Notes under the pieces: generated by a model
Databases searched by the model: none
What the model was told of the DNA's origin: nothing
What the model saw: the letters and a program-made list of their open reading frames with translations, nothing else
Shown: in pieces, positions 63,846 to 64,000 of the stretch
How the letters are laid out: every line of letters begins with the position of its first letter
Position numbering within the stretch: position 1 is the stretch's first letter
Translations under genes and position numbers: made by a program
NCBI GenBank assembly: GCA_951640165.1
Contig: OX621258.1
Coordinates: 2,255,501-2,319,500 of the forward strand
Direction of reading: 5' to 3'
Length of the DNA stretch: 64,000 nucleotides
DNA from: Pseudoips prasinana
Lineage: Eukaryota; Arthropoda; Insecta; Lepidoptera; Nolidae

Positions 63846-64000
63846 CTAGTACAGACACCAGTCGCTCACACATCCTACCTACACCTAGTAATGTACACCT
63901 AGATTAAGTATATTTAATTTATAGAATTCTGTGTGAGAGAACAAATAAAAATAAAGTTATATTATTATAATATCTTAGGATATTATCCACACACGGTCAT

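Overview
This window is AT-rich eukaryotic nuclear DNA, almost certainly from a lepidopteran insect (moth or butterfly). The evidence is one intron-containing conserved gene with GT/AG junctions, many tRNA- and 5S-like short elements, RTE-, R1-, jockey/CR1-like LINE and Penelope-like fragments, TA-flanked MITEs, and a dispersed repeat (beginning GACAAACGAGCAAGTGGGTC) typical of lepidopteran genomes. There are no bacterial operons, CRISPR arrays or ribosome binding sites. Most short open reading frames are chance frames inside repeats.

The one well-supported host gene is on the + strand, 27323-41987: the lepidopteran orthologue of the golgin GMAP-210 (TRIP11; Gmap in Drosophila). Seven exons join in frame to 1,440 residues and a stop codon. 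A 3.16-kb exon codes for most of the coiled coil; six small exons code for the distal coiled coil, the GRAB (GRIP-related ARF-binding) domain and the conserved C-terminal tail. The first exon seen opens in phase 0 without a start, so the N-terminal exon(s), expected to carry the ALPS membrane-curvature motif, were not found. A possible signal-peptide first exon of another gene lies at 19108-19197.

Region by region: 1-16.1 kb is repeats (22-bp minisatellite, SINEs, several MITE families, a hAT-type element with an 8-bp target duplication). 16.1-20 kb is mostly unique sequence. 20-26.2 kb holds several copies of one dispersed repeat, one of them split by a 5'-truncated RTE retrotransposon with an 11-bp target duplication. 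27.3-42 kb is the GMAP-210 gene, with introns full of MITEs and RTE-derived pieces. 42-47.8 kb is repeat-rich and gene-free. 47.8-56.3 kb is a structurally complex block: a 3,094-bp tandem duplication containing a Penelope-like element, LINE fragments and SINEs, whose two copies are separated by a 459-bp segment that is an inverted copy of sequence lying upstream. 56.3-64 kb is further LINE/SINE/MITE remnants, including a LINE reverse transcriptase split by a 538-bp foldback element.

No new multi-gene system is visible. The most interesting signals are structural: the duplication with an inverted templated junction, two short hairpin duplications inside transposon coding sequence, a 5S rRNA-derived SINE family, and the incomplete GMAP-210 5' end.
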